Part shown: piece by piece, positions 30,780 through 41,497 of the stretch
Layout of the letters: each line of letters begins with the position of its first letter
How positions within the stretch are numbered: position 1 is the first letter of the stretch
Assembly (NCBI GenBank): GCA_010015745.1
Contig: ML978247.1
Span: forward strand, 62,001 to 126,000
DNA: 64,000 bases
Source of the DNA: Setomelanomma holmii
Taxonomy: Eukaryota > Ascomycota > Dothideomycetes > Pleosporales > Phaeosphaeriaceae
Reading direction: 5' to 3'
The notes under the pieces: model-generated
What the model was told of the DNA's origin: nothing
Databases searched by the model: none
The model's input: the letters and a program-made list of their open reading frames with translations, nothing else
Position numbers and translations under genes: made by a program

Positions 30780-32474
30780 TTATATGGTATGAGGGCCGAG
30801 CTCCTCGCCGCCAACTTTGACATGCCTGACATGCGCAGCTGTAGGCTCTTGCTCTGCACTCTTCATTGCCTCAAGGACTTCCAAACCCATGTCTGTCCGA
30901 GGACCAGTGAAGTTCTTTCGTCCATCAAAGAACCATTGGAACGTGCTGATGAACAGGATGATACCGAATGCAACGACGCAATAGTCTGAGAAAATTAGCA
31001 TCTGCAGCATACGTTAGGGAGTGATACACATACTCATGTTAGAAGTGGTTACAGGCAGCTCCGGCGGGAAGAGGAACAGCACTGTCGTGACGATTGTGTA
31101 GGCCACGCCGATGATGTTCGCGATCCAGCCGACGACGGTGGGAAGTCTGAAGGGAGCATCCTTCGGCAGCATTTTCCTTCCACGGCAGAGATTGATGGCT
31201 ACCGGGATGGCGTAGCTCACGCCAAGAGCAACTACAGAAGCTGAGATGAGCGCGTTGAATGCGCTGCTGGAGCCGATCAAGATGAGCCCGAAAAGAATTG
31301 TCAACGCAGCCGCAAGAATCAGGGCGTTGAGTGGTTGACCCAGCTTGGGATGTACTTTACTAAAGATTTTAGACATCGGGAGTCCGCCGTCTCGTGCGAA
31401 GGCGTACGTCATCCTCGAGGAAGTCGTCATAATGGCTGTCTCGGCGAAGAGAATGCAAATGAGCGGGAACATGAGGAGGCACGCAGCTCCTGCCCGGCTG
31501 CTAGTGGCATTATTCAAGATATAGATCAAAGGTCCTGTCGCTGATCCGATAATGGCCTCTGCATCGCCTCCAGAGACGAAGAGCAGGATCATTAGGAAGA
31601 TGAAACCAGTGAACGTGCCAATAAGCACGCAATAGATCATGATCTTTGGTCCTTCCACGGAGGCGTTCGGAATCTCCTCGATCATGTGTGCGACTGCATC
31701 GTAACCAGTTAGACCGAAGCCACCTTGCAGCAAGCCCAAGAGCCAAGCAATACCATCAGGCCAACCAGTCTCGTTGATGAAGGTGCCGAAGACGAATTTC
31801 GCAGAGGCGTAGTCCGGCGAGGCGCAGGCCAGTACGGTGATGCAAATTATGACGAAGCCGCCGATAGACCAGATGAATGCCGAACGATTGACGTACGGCA
31901 AAAGGTTGTTCAGGAAAGCATTGATGATGAAGGCGATCAGCGTCCAGGCAACGTAAATTAGCCAGACCTGGTATGGTTTGAGAGCGAAGTCTGGATGATA
32001 TAACGCGATCAAGCCAGAAATGAGCTGTGAAGCAAGCAGTCCGCCAGATGTCGTGAGCGCAATCCAACCAGAGACATTGATCCAACCCGTGATCCAAGAT
32101 GCGATCGGAACGTATTTCTTGGGGGTGATGACTGCAACCCAATGGTACCTGCAACATATTAGCGATCATTTTGGAAGTCTTTGCATGAGATGAACATACT
32201 GTCCGCCCGCGGTCGGGTAAGCTGACAGAAACTCTGCAAGACTCGCGGCGAGTGCGACGTTGCAGACCCCGGCGGTGACGAGACCCCAAATGACGCTGGT
32301 AGATCCTCCAGATGGTAAAGCCAGACCAATTGATGTTGAAAGCGCAGTCCAAGAGTTCAGAATCGCGAAAGCCAGCCCCAGCATAGATAATAAACTGAAG
32401 TTGCGCTTCAGTTCGCCCTTGTGACCAAGCGCCTCCAACTGGGCTTCGTCATCGAGATGTCCATCAGGCCTCAT
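30780..32474 (-). CDS. Amino acid/choline (GABA-permease type) transporter
   Basis: This is an APC-superfamily permease of the fungal amino acid/choline transporter group (Uga4/Hnm1-like). Exons are 32474-32200, 32148-31034 and 30985-30780. The first intron (GTATGT...TTGCAG) and the second (GTATGT...TCTCAG, 48 nt) close in phase, giving 531 residues. The second splice restores TTSNMNYCVVAFGIILFIST, the family's last loop and helix. The N-terminus is cytosolic and acidic. About 12 membrane helices start at FSLLSMLGLAFAILNSWTAL, including the conserved GGFGLTGYDAVAHMIEEIPN and the helix ending TSSRMTYAFARDGGLP. The C-terminus is polar. GABA, choline or another amino acid is possible; the sequence does not decide. 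All motifs are intact. Confidence 0.92.
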
Positions 32475-33291
32475 CTTGAGATTGGCGACGATGATTATCG
32501 TGTTCAGGTCGTAGAGATGTTCATTCGATGAAACGCATCAAATGCAGTCGGCAGGCAGTCCACATATAAGCAGACCTAAAGTATGAATGAGGAGTCGCGG
32601 TGATGGTTCCGTCAGTTTGCGCCGCCATTGACCTCATGCGCCCGCATCCGGTATATGGACGCGGAGGCAAGGATCGCGCAAAAGCTTAGATGAGCTTGAC
32701 CACGCGTTGCTCCACAGAGATAAGGCTGGTTTTGACAAACCATGCGGGTTGCAACCAATCATGCATCTTCGGTGCCGCGGTTAGCAGCGGTCTTATCCGC
32801 CGCTCAGCACTTGTATCAGTGGCCGGTATCGCTCAGTATCCGTGCACGCACCCCTTGAAATATGGTACAGCGCGTTTAAGGCGTATATATGGGTGATAGG
32901 ATGAACGAAAAGTAATATGGTGAGTTGCATGGTGCGTAGGGGAGATAGATGTGGATTGTTTTCGTTTCATCGCTGATAGGCTGATTGTCTGTGCGTCGGT
33001 AGCCTTGGCTCCGACACCACCTCCACGCGATGAAAGGCTTAGCCACCATCTCACCTCTTCTTTTGTATGCAATGGATCATATTCGAACAACGATTTCGAA
33101 ATATGTGCGCATGTCGTTATCGTTTTGTATGAGCGAGACGCGATGAAGCACGATTTCCATACACACAGAGGTGAAGAGACACGAGATGAGTATCAATCAC
33201 AACTTTCTATTGCGGTCATTCTTCTACGTGTCGATTTCATCTACGTCGCTCTGTCAAACTACAAGCCTTCCTCGGCCCGACCGCCAACTTG
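32475..33291. other. Intergenic, no gene recognised
   Basis: This 817-base stretch includes the permease promoter. Plus-strand ORFs near 32950-33500 run antisense into the hydrolase gene and have no family signal. Confidence 0.5.
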
Positions 33292-34737
33292 TCAAGCCCA
33301 ACGCAGCTTCTTCACCACATGCCGGATCGATCTCGCCCGCCTTGACATCGCGCCGCTCTTCTTTGCCTCCTGCTCCACGAATGCTTGTGGTGCAAGTCTG
33401 GCTGCGTACGGGACCATACGCTCGTCTCCGAAGATCCATATGCAGTTGCTGACGGCTTTGTCGTCGATGCGGAATTCTTGCTTGATGATACCCTCGACGA
33501 AACATACTACGGCATGATTCCCCCACGCACCCTGCCCACCTACAATGCCAGCCTTGGGCTTCAAGTCCTTCGCGCCGTCTTGGCTCTTTCCTAATTCGAT
33601 GATGACAGGGAGGTCAGTGAAGTCCATGATTTCGCTGTTCTGGAGATCGAACTCGGTCGCTGGGCCAATCAAATGTTTCCACGCCTCAGGCCAATTGATG
33701 TCTGCATCGCGCACAAAGTTCTGCCGTCCAAGGAAATACGTAGGCCTCTTAGTTTTGGTGGTCAAAGGGCCAGAGGAGCCGGAGAGATTGATGCTGAACT
33801 GAGCTCGGGGGTCCGAGGTGCCGAGTGTAGTGGCTACGGTGCCGCCGAGCCCGTGGCCTACGATGCCGTACGCACTGGTGTCAAGACCCGAGGTGAACTT
33901 GATCGAAGGGAAGGCGCGTATGAGTGTTGCCGGGTCAGAAAGAGAGTCCAGAGCGAGGTTGATGTCCTTGACGCGGATATCGACTGCGCGCCTGACGGTT
34001 TCGTTCCAGGTGGTGAGCGGGGAGAAGTTGGAGAGCCCGGTGCGATCGCTGTTGTATGCGATTGATTTGTCTTCAAACTCTACGATGCTGGAGTCATGTG
34101 GATGGTCGATGAGTACGACTACAACATTGTTGGCGCTGACGAAGCGGGCGAGATTGGCGTAGAGGAGTCGTGAAGTGTCCGTGTGCGGGTCAATTACCAC
34201 AACAGATAACTTGGAGACATCGACACTCCCGCTCGCGCCACAGCAGGCTTTGTACTGCATCGGCTCGAAGACGCCTTTGTTCTTGTCGCCGAAGAACTGG
34301 TCGTTGCTGATCTTGGCGGTCTGGTCAGGCATGTATGGCAGTGCGCATTCAGTGCAGAATTTCTCGGGAATGGGCATGAAGACGCTGACCATGATTTTGC
34401 GATTGTCTGCGGTGTCCCATGCATCTTTGCGCGACTGGTCATTCAGCGAGAAAGAGGCGACTGCGGGTTTGTACTTGTGTTCAGAATCAGGACCTGGTAT
34501 GACGATGTTCTTCGCGTAGACGAGGGGAACGTGGCCGACGAAAGCGAGCAGCAGCACGGTGAGGAGAGAGAGAAGCGCCATGGTAGCGACTGCGAGAGCA
34601 AGAGTCCTGGTCGAGAATATACGTTGTCGCGATTTGCTGAGAGTCCAGAAGGGTTTATGGTGGGGTGCGCGAGTATTTGTATTGGTGGGGAGGAGCGGTG
34701 GGGCGGGAAATGAGCGCAAACGGACACGTGAGGTCAT
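33292..34737 (-). CDS. PAF-acetylhydrolase-like alpha/beta-hydrolase, nucleophile replaced by Gly
   Basis: One exon encodes 481 residues. After a Pro/Arg-rich N-terminus comes a hydrophobic anchor (LALAVATMALLSLLTVLLLA, about 46-66), so the protein is probably membrane-anchored or secreted. The body resembles the fungal platelet-activating-factor acetylhydrolase/cutinase-like alpha/beta-hydrolases: VSVFMPIPEKFC with four nearby Cys, VVVIDPHTDTSRLLYANLAR, VVVVLIDHPHDSSIVEF, and the elbow AYGIVGHGLGGTVATTL. In active members the elbow is G-H-S-x-G; here the codon at 33852-33850 is GGG (Gly296), so the serine nucleophile is missing while the scaffold is conserved. A C-terminal basic tail (RRARSIRHVVKKLRWA) follows. 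It could be a pseudoenzyme; the family call is moderately sure. Confidence 0.7.
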   Translation of the reverse strand: MTSRVRLRSFPAPPLLPTNTNTRAPHHKPFWTLSKSRQRIFSTRTLALAVATMALLSLLTVLLLAFVGHVPLVYAKNIVIPGPDSEHKYKPAVASFSLNDQSRKDAWDTADNRKIMVSVFMPIPEKFCTECALPYMPDQTAKISNDQFFGDKNKGVFEPMQYKACCGASGSVDVSKLSVVVIDPHTDTSRLLYANLARFVSANNVVVVLIDHPHDSSIVEFEDKSIAYNSDRTGLSNFSPLTTWNETVRRAVDIRVKDINLALDSLSDPATLIRAFPSIKFTSGLDTSAYGIVGHGLGGTVATTLGTSDPRAQFSINLSGSSGPLTTKTKRPTYFLGRQNFVRDADINWPEAWKHLIGPATEFDLQNSEIMDFTDLPVIIELGKSQDGAKDLKPKAGIVGGQGAWGNHAVVCFVEGIIKQEFRIDDKAVSNCIWIFGDERMVPYAARLAPQAFVEQEAKKSGAMSRRARSIRHVVKKLRWA

Positions 34738-34984
34738 GGTGAGAGCTGAAGGGGGTAGGGTGAGAATGAAGATATCGAGGGCTCTAGGTATTCATGTCGA
34801 GGGCGCAAGTCAGAGATACGTGGTTTAATTTGTCGAGTCCATGGTCGCTGCTTCACGCATTTTCGCAAACGACTTTGAATGTCGCGACAGTGTAGGTATG
34901 AATGCACGCACAGAAGGAGTTCGAGGCCTGCGGATATGACATGCGAGGTCGAGTATGATGATGGCAGTCGACGGGATGTTGGTG

Positions 34985-35050
34985 TCACAGTGCGCAACAT
35001 CCGCCGGTGTTGTAGTGGCACCCGCATGCCCATGGAACAGGAGTCGTCAT
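34985..35050 (-). CDS. Possible 21-residue Cys-rich micro-ORF
   Basis: An ATG in strong fungal context (TTCAAAATGACG) at 35050 opens 21 codons, MTTPVPWACGCHYNTGGCC followed by A and L, ending at TGA 34987-34985. Four of the last twelve residues are Cys and one is His, which recalls small metal-binding peptides such as fungal metallothioneins without matching them. The frame is open upstream too, but with random-looking sequence. The short length makes it tentative. Confidence 0.3.
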   Translation of the reverse strand: MTTPVPWACGCHYNTGGCCAL

Positions 35051-36118
35051 TTTGAAGGATGTGTATATCTCAAGTAGCTCCTGAATCATGTTTCTAACAT
35101 CTGTCAAGTCCTGTCTTGTACAGCTTTGCGTAGTCAACCGTCTTCGGAGGCTTTGATAGTGCCTTAGCCTGGTGGTATACACGTTTCGATGGTGCGACTT
35201 TACACGCCTCTGAAGATCTTGTAAAGAGCAGTACACATCGGCGTTTAGGGCTCCGTAATCGAACATACAGGATCAAGTGGTGTAACACTGTATCAGGAAG
35301 GAATCTCCGCATAGCCGCCCGTCTTGGTAGAACGTTGTCTCGGTTGAGGATGAATTAGTTTCGCAAGAGTAATTAGAACCAAGATATCAGTAGGTCTCAG
35401 CGCTATTATCATAGTCCGCACACTCTTCCCCGCGAGCACCTCCACACTCGCGCCTTAGCCATCAAACACACTCTCCAACATAGAATCAATCTGTATACTG
35501 TGCATTCAATCGCACAATCCCCTTCGAACCCACCAAGTCCACAACGCCCAGGCCCGACAGTCTGCCTCCGCCGCCCACCGCCACCATCTTCACGTGTCTG
35601 AGGTGTAGGACAAGAGCCACCCACCCGCCCGCAGCCACCATCCCCGCACTGAAGATCTCCGAGAAGACTCAAGAGATGAGCATATAGAGCAACATGAGAA
35701 CCTGGAGACGATGCAAAGATGTCTTCATATACCCGTCCAGGAGTCTTTGGATTACTGCACGGAGCAGGATGACGCTATGCCTTGACGAGGGAACATGACA
35801 TGTGGCCTGCAGGAGGGTAATTCACATGACAGGAAGAGAAGAGAGATGACGTGAAGGAAGACATAGTAGAGACCTCATGGATGAAAAGTGTTCGCGCTAG
35901 TCTATGAAAATGTAGTACATCTCCTAAACCCCCGTCTCTTTTTTCAGTCCAAGCTGTTCGAGGGGTGTATCTAATATAAACTACGGCCGTATCGTCGTGA
36001 TCTTGAAGGGGTATAATAATAGGGCTTAGCAAATTGGTACTGACATGCTTTTGATGTTGGCAATATGACAAACGAAATAATGTGCGTCCTGCGCCTCTGG
36101 CCGCGTGTGAATGCTGAA
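35051..36118. other. Intergenic, no gene recognised
   Basis: This is 1.07 kb of short ORFs on both strands with no family signal. A Gly/Arg-rich minus-strand frame at 35409-35672 looks like translated GC-rich filler. Confidence 0.5.
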
Positions 36119-37003
36119 TCAAGTAGATGGATGCAGTGCCGACCTCCCCCTCTTGACTTCAATTCGCTTCCACATGCCAATATGCTCAATTCCTTCTTCG
36201 ATCCACTGCGGCTCAGCTGGGGTCTCTAGCTCGCCATTATCGTTTCTCAGCTCCTCGCGAAAGCCGTGCTTCTCCCACATCTTCTTAATGTTGGCCTGTG
36301 CATGTATCATGACGAGGCCATTCCACGCTAGCTGCTCCTTGCCGTGATCCTTGATCTGCGCTCTCTCCATAGCGGTGGGAGAAGGAGGCTTGTATATCGT
36401 GTCGGGGTGCTTGCTCGCGTAGTCGAGGGCGGCATTGACGAGCAGGCCAGCGAGACCAAGCCCTCGGTAGGCGCCGAGCGTAGCTAGTCGTCCCAGCTTA
36501 ACGTACGGCTCTGCAGGATGCGCAGTATCTACAGCTGGCGGGTCTGCATCTGCGTGCTTATCTGAGCCTTCATGTTCAATATACTTGTTCGGTCCATGCG
36601 GTGGAGGAATCATTCTCATCGTGGCAACGGGCACGCGAGATGCGGAGGCTGAGGAGCGGCGGGAGTCGTCCCCAGATGACTTGGGTGAGTCGACGCGTAG
36701 GTCTTTGGGCGGTGCTGACGTGGATGCCACCGAGGCATATGCGATCCAGTGCCAGCTGCGTCCGTCGTCTTCGTCAAACTCCGCCTCGAGTGGGACGCCT
36801 TGCTCGCCATACACTGCCTCTCGTACTGACATGGCTTCAGCGAACAGCGGTGGTACATTGATGGTCTGCTGGCTGCATGGGATGGTGTTGTTGTAGCCGT
36901 CTACCTTCTCTTTTGGCGGCGACAGCATCGACATGAACTCGGTTCCCTCATTGCCATTCCCGATGCTGGTAGACGTCCCGAATCCCTTTACGACGCTGGT
37001 CAT
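36119..37003 (-). CDS. GNAT-family N-acetyltransferase
   Basis: One exon encodes 294 residues. The conserved acetyl-CoA-binding motif is LGRLATLGAYRGLGLAGLLV (R/Q-x-x-G-x-G/A type, about residues 171-190), followed by a helix (NAALDYASK) and a final strand pair (AWNGLVMIHAQANIKKMWEKHGF), the GNAT motif B region. The N-terminal FAEAMSVREAVYGEQGVPLE and EFDEDDGRSWHWIAY are like the ElaA/Gna-type 'FRxxVFVxEQxVPxExExDxxD' start. A disordered Ser/Pro/Asp-rich insert of about 50 residues separates the first strands from motif A, larger than in bacterial relatives. The substrate is unknown; a small-molecule or protein amine is possible. Confidence 0.85.
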   Translation of the reverse strand: MTSVVKGFGTSTSIGNGNEGTEFMSMLSPPKEKVDGYNNTIPCSQQTINVPPLFAEAMSVREAVYGEQGVPLEAEFDEDDGRSWHWIAYASVASTSAPPKDLRVDSPKSSGDDSRRSSASASRVPVATMRMIPPPHGPNKYIEHEGSDKHADADPPAVDTAHPAEPYVKLGRLATLGAYRGLGLAGLLVNAALDYASKHPDTIYKPPSPTAMERAQIKDHGKEQLAWNGLVMIHAQANIKKMWEKHGFREELRNDNGELETPAEPQWIEEGIEHIGMWKRIEVKRGRSALHPST

Positions 37004-38151
37004 GGTGGTGTGTTGGCGGTGATGTGGTCAAGGTCGAATGGCGCTGTGGGCGATGAAGATACACGGTGCGTTGGATCCGACAAGTAAAGTCGTTGTAGTT
37101 CATGCAGTGACTCAGAAGCGAAGCGGTCGCGTTGGGCGTGGCAGTCTTGTCTGAAATGGCGCAATCTTGCAGACTCGCTGCAGCGCAAGTGCGACGCGCC
37201 CTAAATATGTTGTAACGCGGGAGAATCCTACTCCCTAACCAATATATCACGCGATAACAGTTTGTCGCTGGCTAAAGATAGGCCCCAAGAAGGTGAAACA
37301 CAGGGCCCTCTGGCGGATGTCGGTCTGCATTCTGCTACAATGGTGTCGATCGAGGCCGATAATTGGAGTAGGCGAGTGAGGTGTGGTGGAAGTCGCTGCC
37401 CGGTGACGTAGCCTGCCGCCCAAGGGCAGGGTCCAAGCTCCGGAACCAACCGCGAGAGAATAACGGTCGAGAAGCACACCAATCACAGACAAGCATCGAA
37501 CAACGCACCATGATGGCTGTTGACCATCCCGATCCCAGGAAAGCCTCAAGATGACTGTAATCAAACATGATCAAAGAGTTCTTGTGCATTTTTCGAAATC
37601 ACGTAGCTTATGGTCTGACTTTTGTTCTTCTCTCTTGCCTTTGAAAGGGTGCGTGGCAGTGTAGTAGTTGATCGACACTCTATGCAGGCATCGTGCTGCG
37701 CTGTGTTCATTATCCACGTAACCCAACACGCAACGTTGATCCGACCAATGTCCATGATCAACTCAGGCGCTTGCTTCTTTGCCCTTGTTTCGAGTCATTG
37801 AAGAGAAGGGTGTCGTACTTTGAGTAGTGGTGATTTGTGCTAGAGACTATTATCGTGAAGTGGTGGCACGGATGTCCTCAGGCAACTTTTGTACAACGAC
37901 CACACTACTAACCCACCACCCAGTCGGTGGCCGAAGAGCCAACTTCGTACTCACTGATGCAGAAATATCAACCTTAGATACCAGGTTTCACTCTCCTGTC
38001 GCCATATTCTCCCATATTTGCCGCTCGACTTGAAGTTCCTCTTATATGTCGACTTCCAGATTGGCAACCAGGTGAGCGCCAATCATTTCCTTTCAGCCTT
38101 GATCTCCCCTTCCTCCTCCTCTTCCTCCACATAGTTGACAACAAAGTCCAG
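37004..38151. other. Intergenic, no gene recognised
   Basis: This 1.15-kb stretch is upstream of the acetyltransferase and downstream of the broken RNase H gene, both on the minus strand. No ORF here has coding character that I can support. Confidence 0.5.
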
Positions 38152-39093
38152 TCAATTCTTCTCTTCCGCACTCGGCATGTGAGTTTTGTTCATCGATTTC
38201 TGGTTCGCCCTCCAGAGCCATTCATCGGCCCAATCCTGGCCCAAGTCTTTGAAGGCCTTTGGTACATGTTCGTGCGTCAGCAGCTGCCCAATCGGCGGCT
38301 TGTCTTGCTTCGAAGTCTTTCTGAGTGCCGCAAACTGTTCGCGGACCGCTCTGGTGGCTGTCTGATCTGCGGCCTTGTTGCCTTCACTTGCTGCATGTCC
38401 TTTGACCCAGATCAACTCGACTCGAGCGCCGTTGTTGGTCAGCCAAGCTGTTCTCTCGTGTATGGCCTGTAGCACAGTTCGCCGCGCGATCAGAGGTCCG
38501 AGGGTATGCAGTGTGCCGTTCTTTAGACCTTTAAGACTACTAAGCGAGTCTGAGTAGATCCTGACTAGCCTCAGGTTGTTTCCATTTTCGATTTCTCTTT
38601 TGGCGCGGCGGAGCGCAGCGGCGATGGCATAGACCTCTGCGTCCTCACTATTCCCGGTATGTTGGCCGAGTTTGTACGTTGCGGTGCACAGGATTTCGCC
38701 GTCCCGCCAGACCACAGCTGCGGCCGAAAAGCCGGCGTTTCCACCAATGTAGGAGCCGTCTACCCAGTACACACAGCCACAGACGCTAGCTTCATGAAGG
38801 CGGCGATACCAGCGAGTCGTATTTCGTCGTCAGCGAACGGCATCGTTGTTGATGGGAAAGATGATAGAGCAGTTGAAGACAGGATTGTGCACAACAGCCT
38901 CGACACACAGCCTCTGAACCCGTCCCCTCCATGTAGACTGCTCATGCGTCCAAGCCCGTGCAAGTTGCAGTCGGTGCCGGGCGGTAGCCGCCTCTCGTGG
39001 GTGATTGTAGAACGGGTTCGCTTGTCTCATCCTGCGCAGACGATTCACAAAGCCGTCCCGCTCCTTTACTGTCTTCATCGTCACTCTCGTCAT
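38152..39093 (-). pseudogene. RNase H-domain gene interrupted by an in-frame TGA
   Basis: The 3' part (38772-38152) encodes an RNase H fold with all four catalytic acids: YWVDGSYIGGNAG (Asp), SEDAEVYAIAAAL (Glu), RIYSDSLSSLKGL (Asp) and VKGHAASEGNKAADQ (Asp). It has no ATG. The same frame continues upstream through TGA at 38832-38830 into MTRVTMKTVKERDGFVNRLR at 39093. That upstream part aligns with the N-terminus of the intact paralogue at 59996 (HNPVFNCSII against RHPLFEGDLL), so it belongs to the same gene. An intron removing the TGA would also remove this conserved piece. In the next frame, 38900-38765 also resembles the paralogue, so small indels may be present too. The C-terminal signature (DEWLWRANQKS) is shared with the paralogue. 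Confidence 0.6.
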
Positions 39094-39671
39094 GCCGTAT
39101 CGTTTGTCGTCCAGTGGCTCGTCTATTACGCTCGTGTATGATAGGTGGAGCTCGTCATATGTCCTGTCATTTTTGGGACGAAGCAGGCAATGAAGTCAAG
39201 GCAAAACACGGCGGTGTTGTCGTGCCAACATGTGTCGAACCCAAGTCTTTGCGGTAACGAGTCTTTGCTTCGACCCATGGCGAGCAGGGCTACGTGGAGG
39301 AAGACGGAAGTGAAGACAGACGCGATGTGAGAATGAGTGCTGGCGTCGAAAATTGAAGGGAAGAGGGCTTGACATGAAGCACGCGACTAAGACGGAGGGA
39401 AAGGTGCGAGCAAAACTTGATGTCGTGCAGAGAGGTAAGTGGGAAGGAGCGACCCGGATACAGCTCCATTTGCAGTAACAGAGCGTACAACCAGAACAGC
39501 TATGACAAGGGGAGAATGACTCCGTTGGAGGTATAACAACCGTGTTTCCCCGAGACGTACGGTTAGTTCGTCTGTCTAAGGTACGTGAAGAGTGTGAAGA
39601 TTTAATCACGACGCCGCCTTATGCATTGGGTATATCGCCAGGTTCTTACCAATCAAGTCATGTCCGCAAAC
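39094..39671. other. Intergenic, no gene recognised
   Basis: This 578-base stretch lies between DUS1 and the broken RNase H gene, both on the minus strand. Short ORFs only. Confidence 0.5.
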
Positions 39672-41497
39672 TCACCCACATACCACACCTTCCTTGGGTT
39701 CTTCCACGACACCTTTCTCTTTGTCCGTCTTTTCCTCACTGTGCTCTAAGCTCTCCTTCCCGAGACCTTCACCTGTGCCCGAATCCATCTCCTCAACGGT
39801 ACCACCTGGCTCAAGTTCTACCGCCTGGTTCTCCTTCTTGTCCTTGGCAGCTTCTTCTTCCAAGCGCTTCTTCTCCTTCTTACTCACGGTCAAGCTGCCC
39901 TTCTCAATCGCTTCTTTTGGCAAGGGGCGGACGTAGGGCTGGCAGACCCAATACGGTCGTTTGCATCTCGCGACTGTGGCTAGTGACGATTCGTAGGGAT
40001 CGAGAGGCTGATCTGTCGGAGCAGCTTCGGACGCGACTGGGGTACTGCTAGTCTCAGGAGCGGGTTGTGACTCGTATTCCATGATTCCTTGCTTGACCGC
40101 CTGCTCCACGAGCGTGAGCACATTCTCAAATGAGTCGATATCGCCAGTCCGTGATCTTGCAAGTGCGTCTCTGACGTTGTGGTGCTGAGACACAAGCGGT
40201 CGCAAGAGATGGAAGAGATGCGCTTGCATGGCCGTCAAGTTGGGGTTCTGTGTCTTCTCTTTCTTCTTTTCCGCCTTCGACATTTGCTTCTGCTTCTTCT
40301 TGGGTGGGCCCTCCTCTTCCGCCTCTGGTGTCTGCTGTTGCCGTGGCGGTTCCTCAGGATCTCCAGGCATCCACAATGGCTTCCGTTGCGGTGGCTGTTG
40401 ACTGAGTGCGTATCTGTGTATGATGTCCATGTAGCGCCGCATGACGGCATCCATTCTGAATCCGCCTTTCCCGTCTCGACCACGCCAGTACTCGCGGCCT
40501 TCTTGGCCCACAAGTGGTGGCTCTGCAAATATAGTCGGGTCGTAGAGGTTTCCTTCTGCGCTCATAACCCCATCTGCGCCTGTTGCTTCGAGACACGCCG
40601 CTATGTCCCCATGCTGCAGGATGTTGCCGTTTGCAAAGATGACTGTATCCTTCGGGAGACTTTCTCTCAAGTGCCTAATCCAGGTCCAGTCTGCCAGCCC
40701 TGTGTTGTGCCCTTTCTGCTCTCTTCGCCGTCCATGCACTGTGATGATGCTTGCGCCGGCATCGAGGAGAGTCTTCGCGTATCCCAGCGTCTTCTCCTTT
40801 GTCTCCAAGACTCGCATTTTTGCAGTGACAGGAATGTCTAGCTCTTCGTGCAACTTCCGTATCATGTTCGCGATTAGGTCCGAGTGCTCCTGCAAGAATG
40901 CGCCATATTTTCCCCTCTTCGCAATGCCTTGCGGACATCCGAGATTCAAGTCTACCGCATCGCAGAAAGGCGCAACATGTTGGGCGGCTCTAAGCAGATC
41001 ATCGGGGTCGTTTGAGCAGAATTGCACCGTGAGCGGTCTGTCGAATGCGGGGTTCCCGTCGAGATGTCTATCCTCCTCAGGCAGTTGCGACGTATGGTAT
41101 GTGTCAGGCGGTGACGGTATTGTGGACTTCAGTGGCTGAAAGTGTGCATCGCGGTAGTTGCTCTTCTCGCCGAACATCTTCGAGTGAAACATGGGTGTAT
41201 ATGCTAGGAGGGACCGCTGCTGGTCGGGCGGTAGGAAAGAGCGCGAGAGCAAGCGCCATGCCTGGAGAAGCCATAACGTCAGTCTCCAGATATGCCGCGT
41301 GGGCAAAAGTGAGGTATGAAGAAACGTACGAACTCTGACTGTTCGACCATAGGCGCAAGTACAAGCTTCGGACTGCCAATGCTCTCGTAGAAGGCACGTC
41401 CATGCAGCTTCTTCCGCCTTCCGTTCGTCTGTGCCACTCCATTGCCTTGCGCTCCCCCGCCCAGGCCACCTTGCGTGCCACTTGTCTCAGTCGCCAT
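39672..41497 (-). CDS. DUS1: tRNA-dihydrouridine synthase 1
   Basis: This is a flavoenzyme that reduces U16/U17 in the tRNA D-loop. Exons are 41497-41330 and 41261-39672, with a 68-nt intron (GTACGT...CTCCAG), giving 585 residues. The family start KLVLAPMVEQSEFAWRLLSR is split by the intron and restored by splicing. Other marks are LLAYTPMFHSKMF, VQFCSNDPDDLLRAAQ, the catalytic-Cys loop VDLNLGCPQGIAKRGKYGAF, TAKMRV, TVHGRRREQKGHNTG and IFANGNI (flavin binding). A Lys-rich region (KKKQKQMSKAEKKKEKTQ) suggests nuclear or RNA association. The C-terminus is extended by a charged Glu/Lys tail of about 100 residues, common in filamentous fungi. The identification is secure; position specificity is from the Dus1 family. 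Confidence 0.95.

Noticed and set aside
38800..38990. An intron to remove the TGA in the first RNase H gene
   Set aside because: The only phase-compatible donor would delete the stretch that aligns with the intact paralogue, so a nonsense change is simpler.
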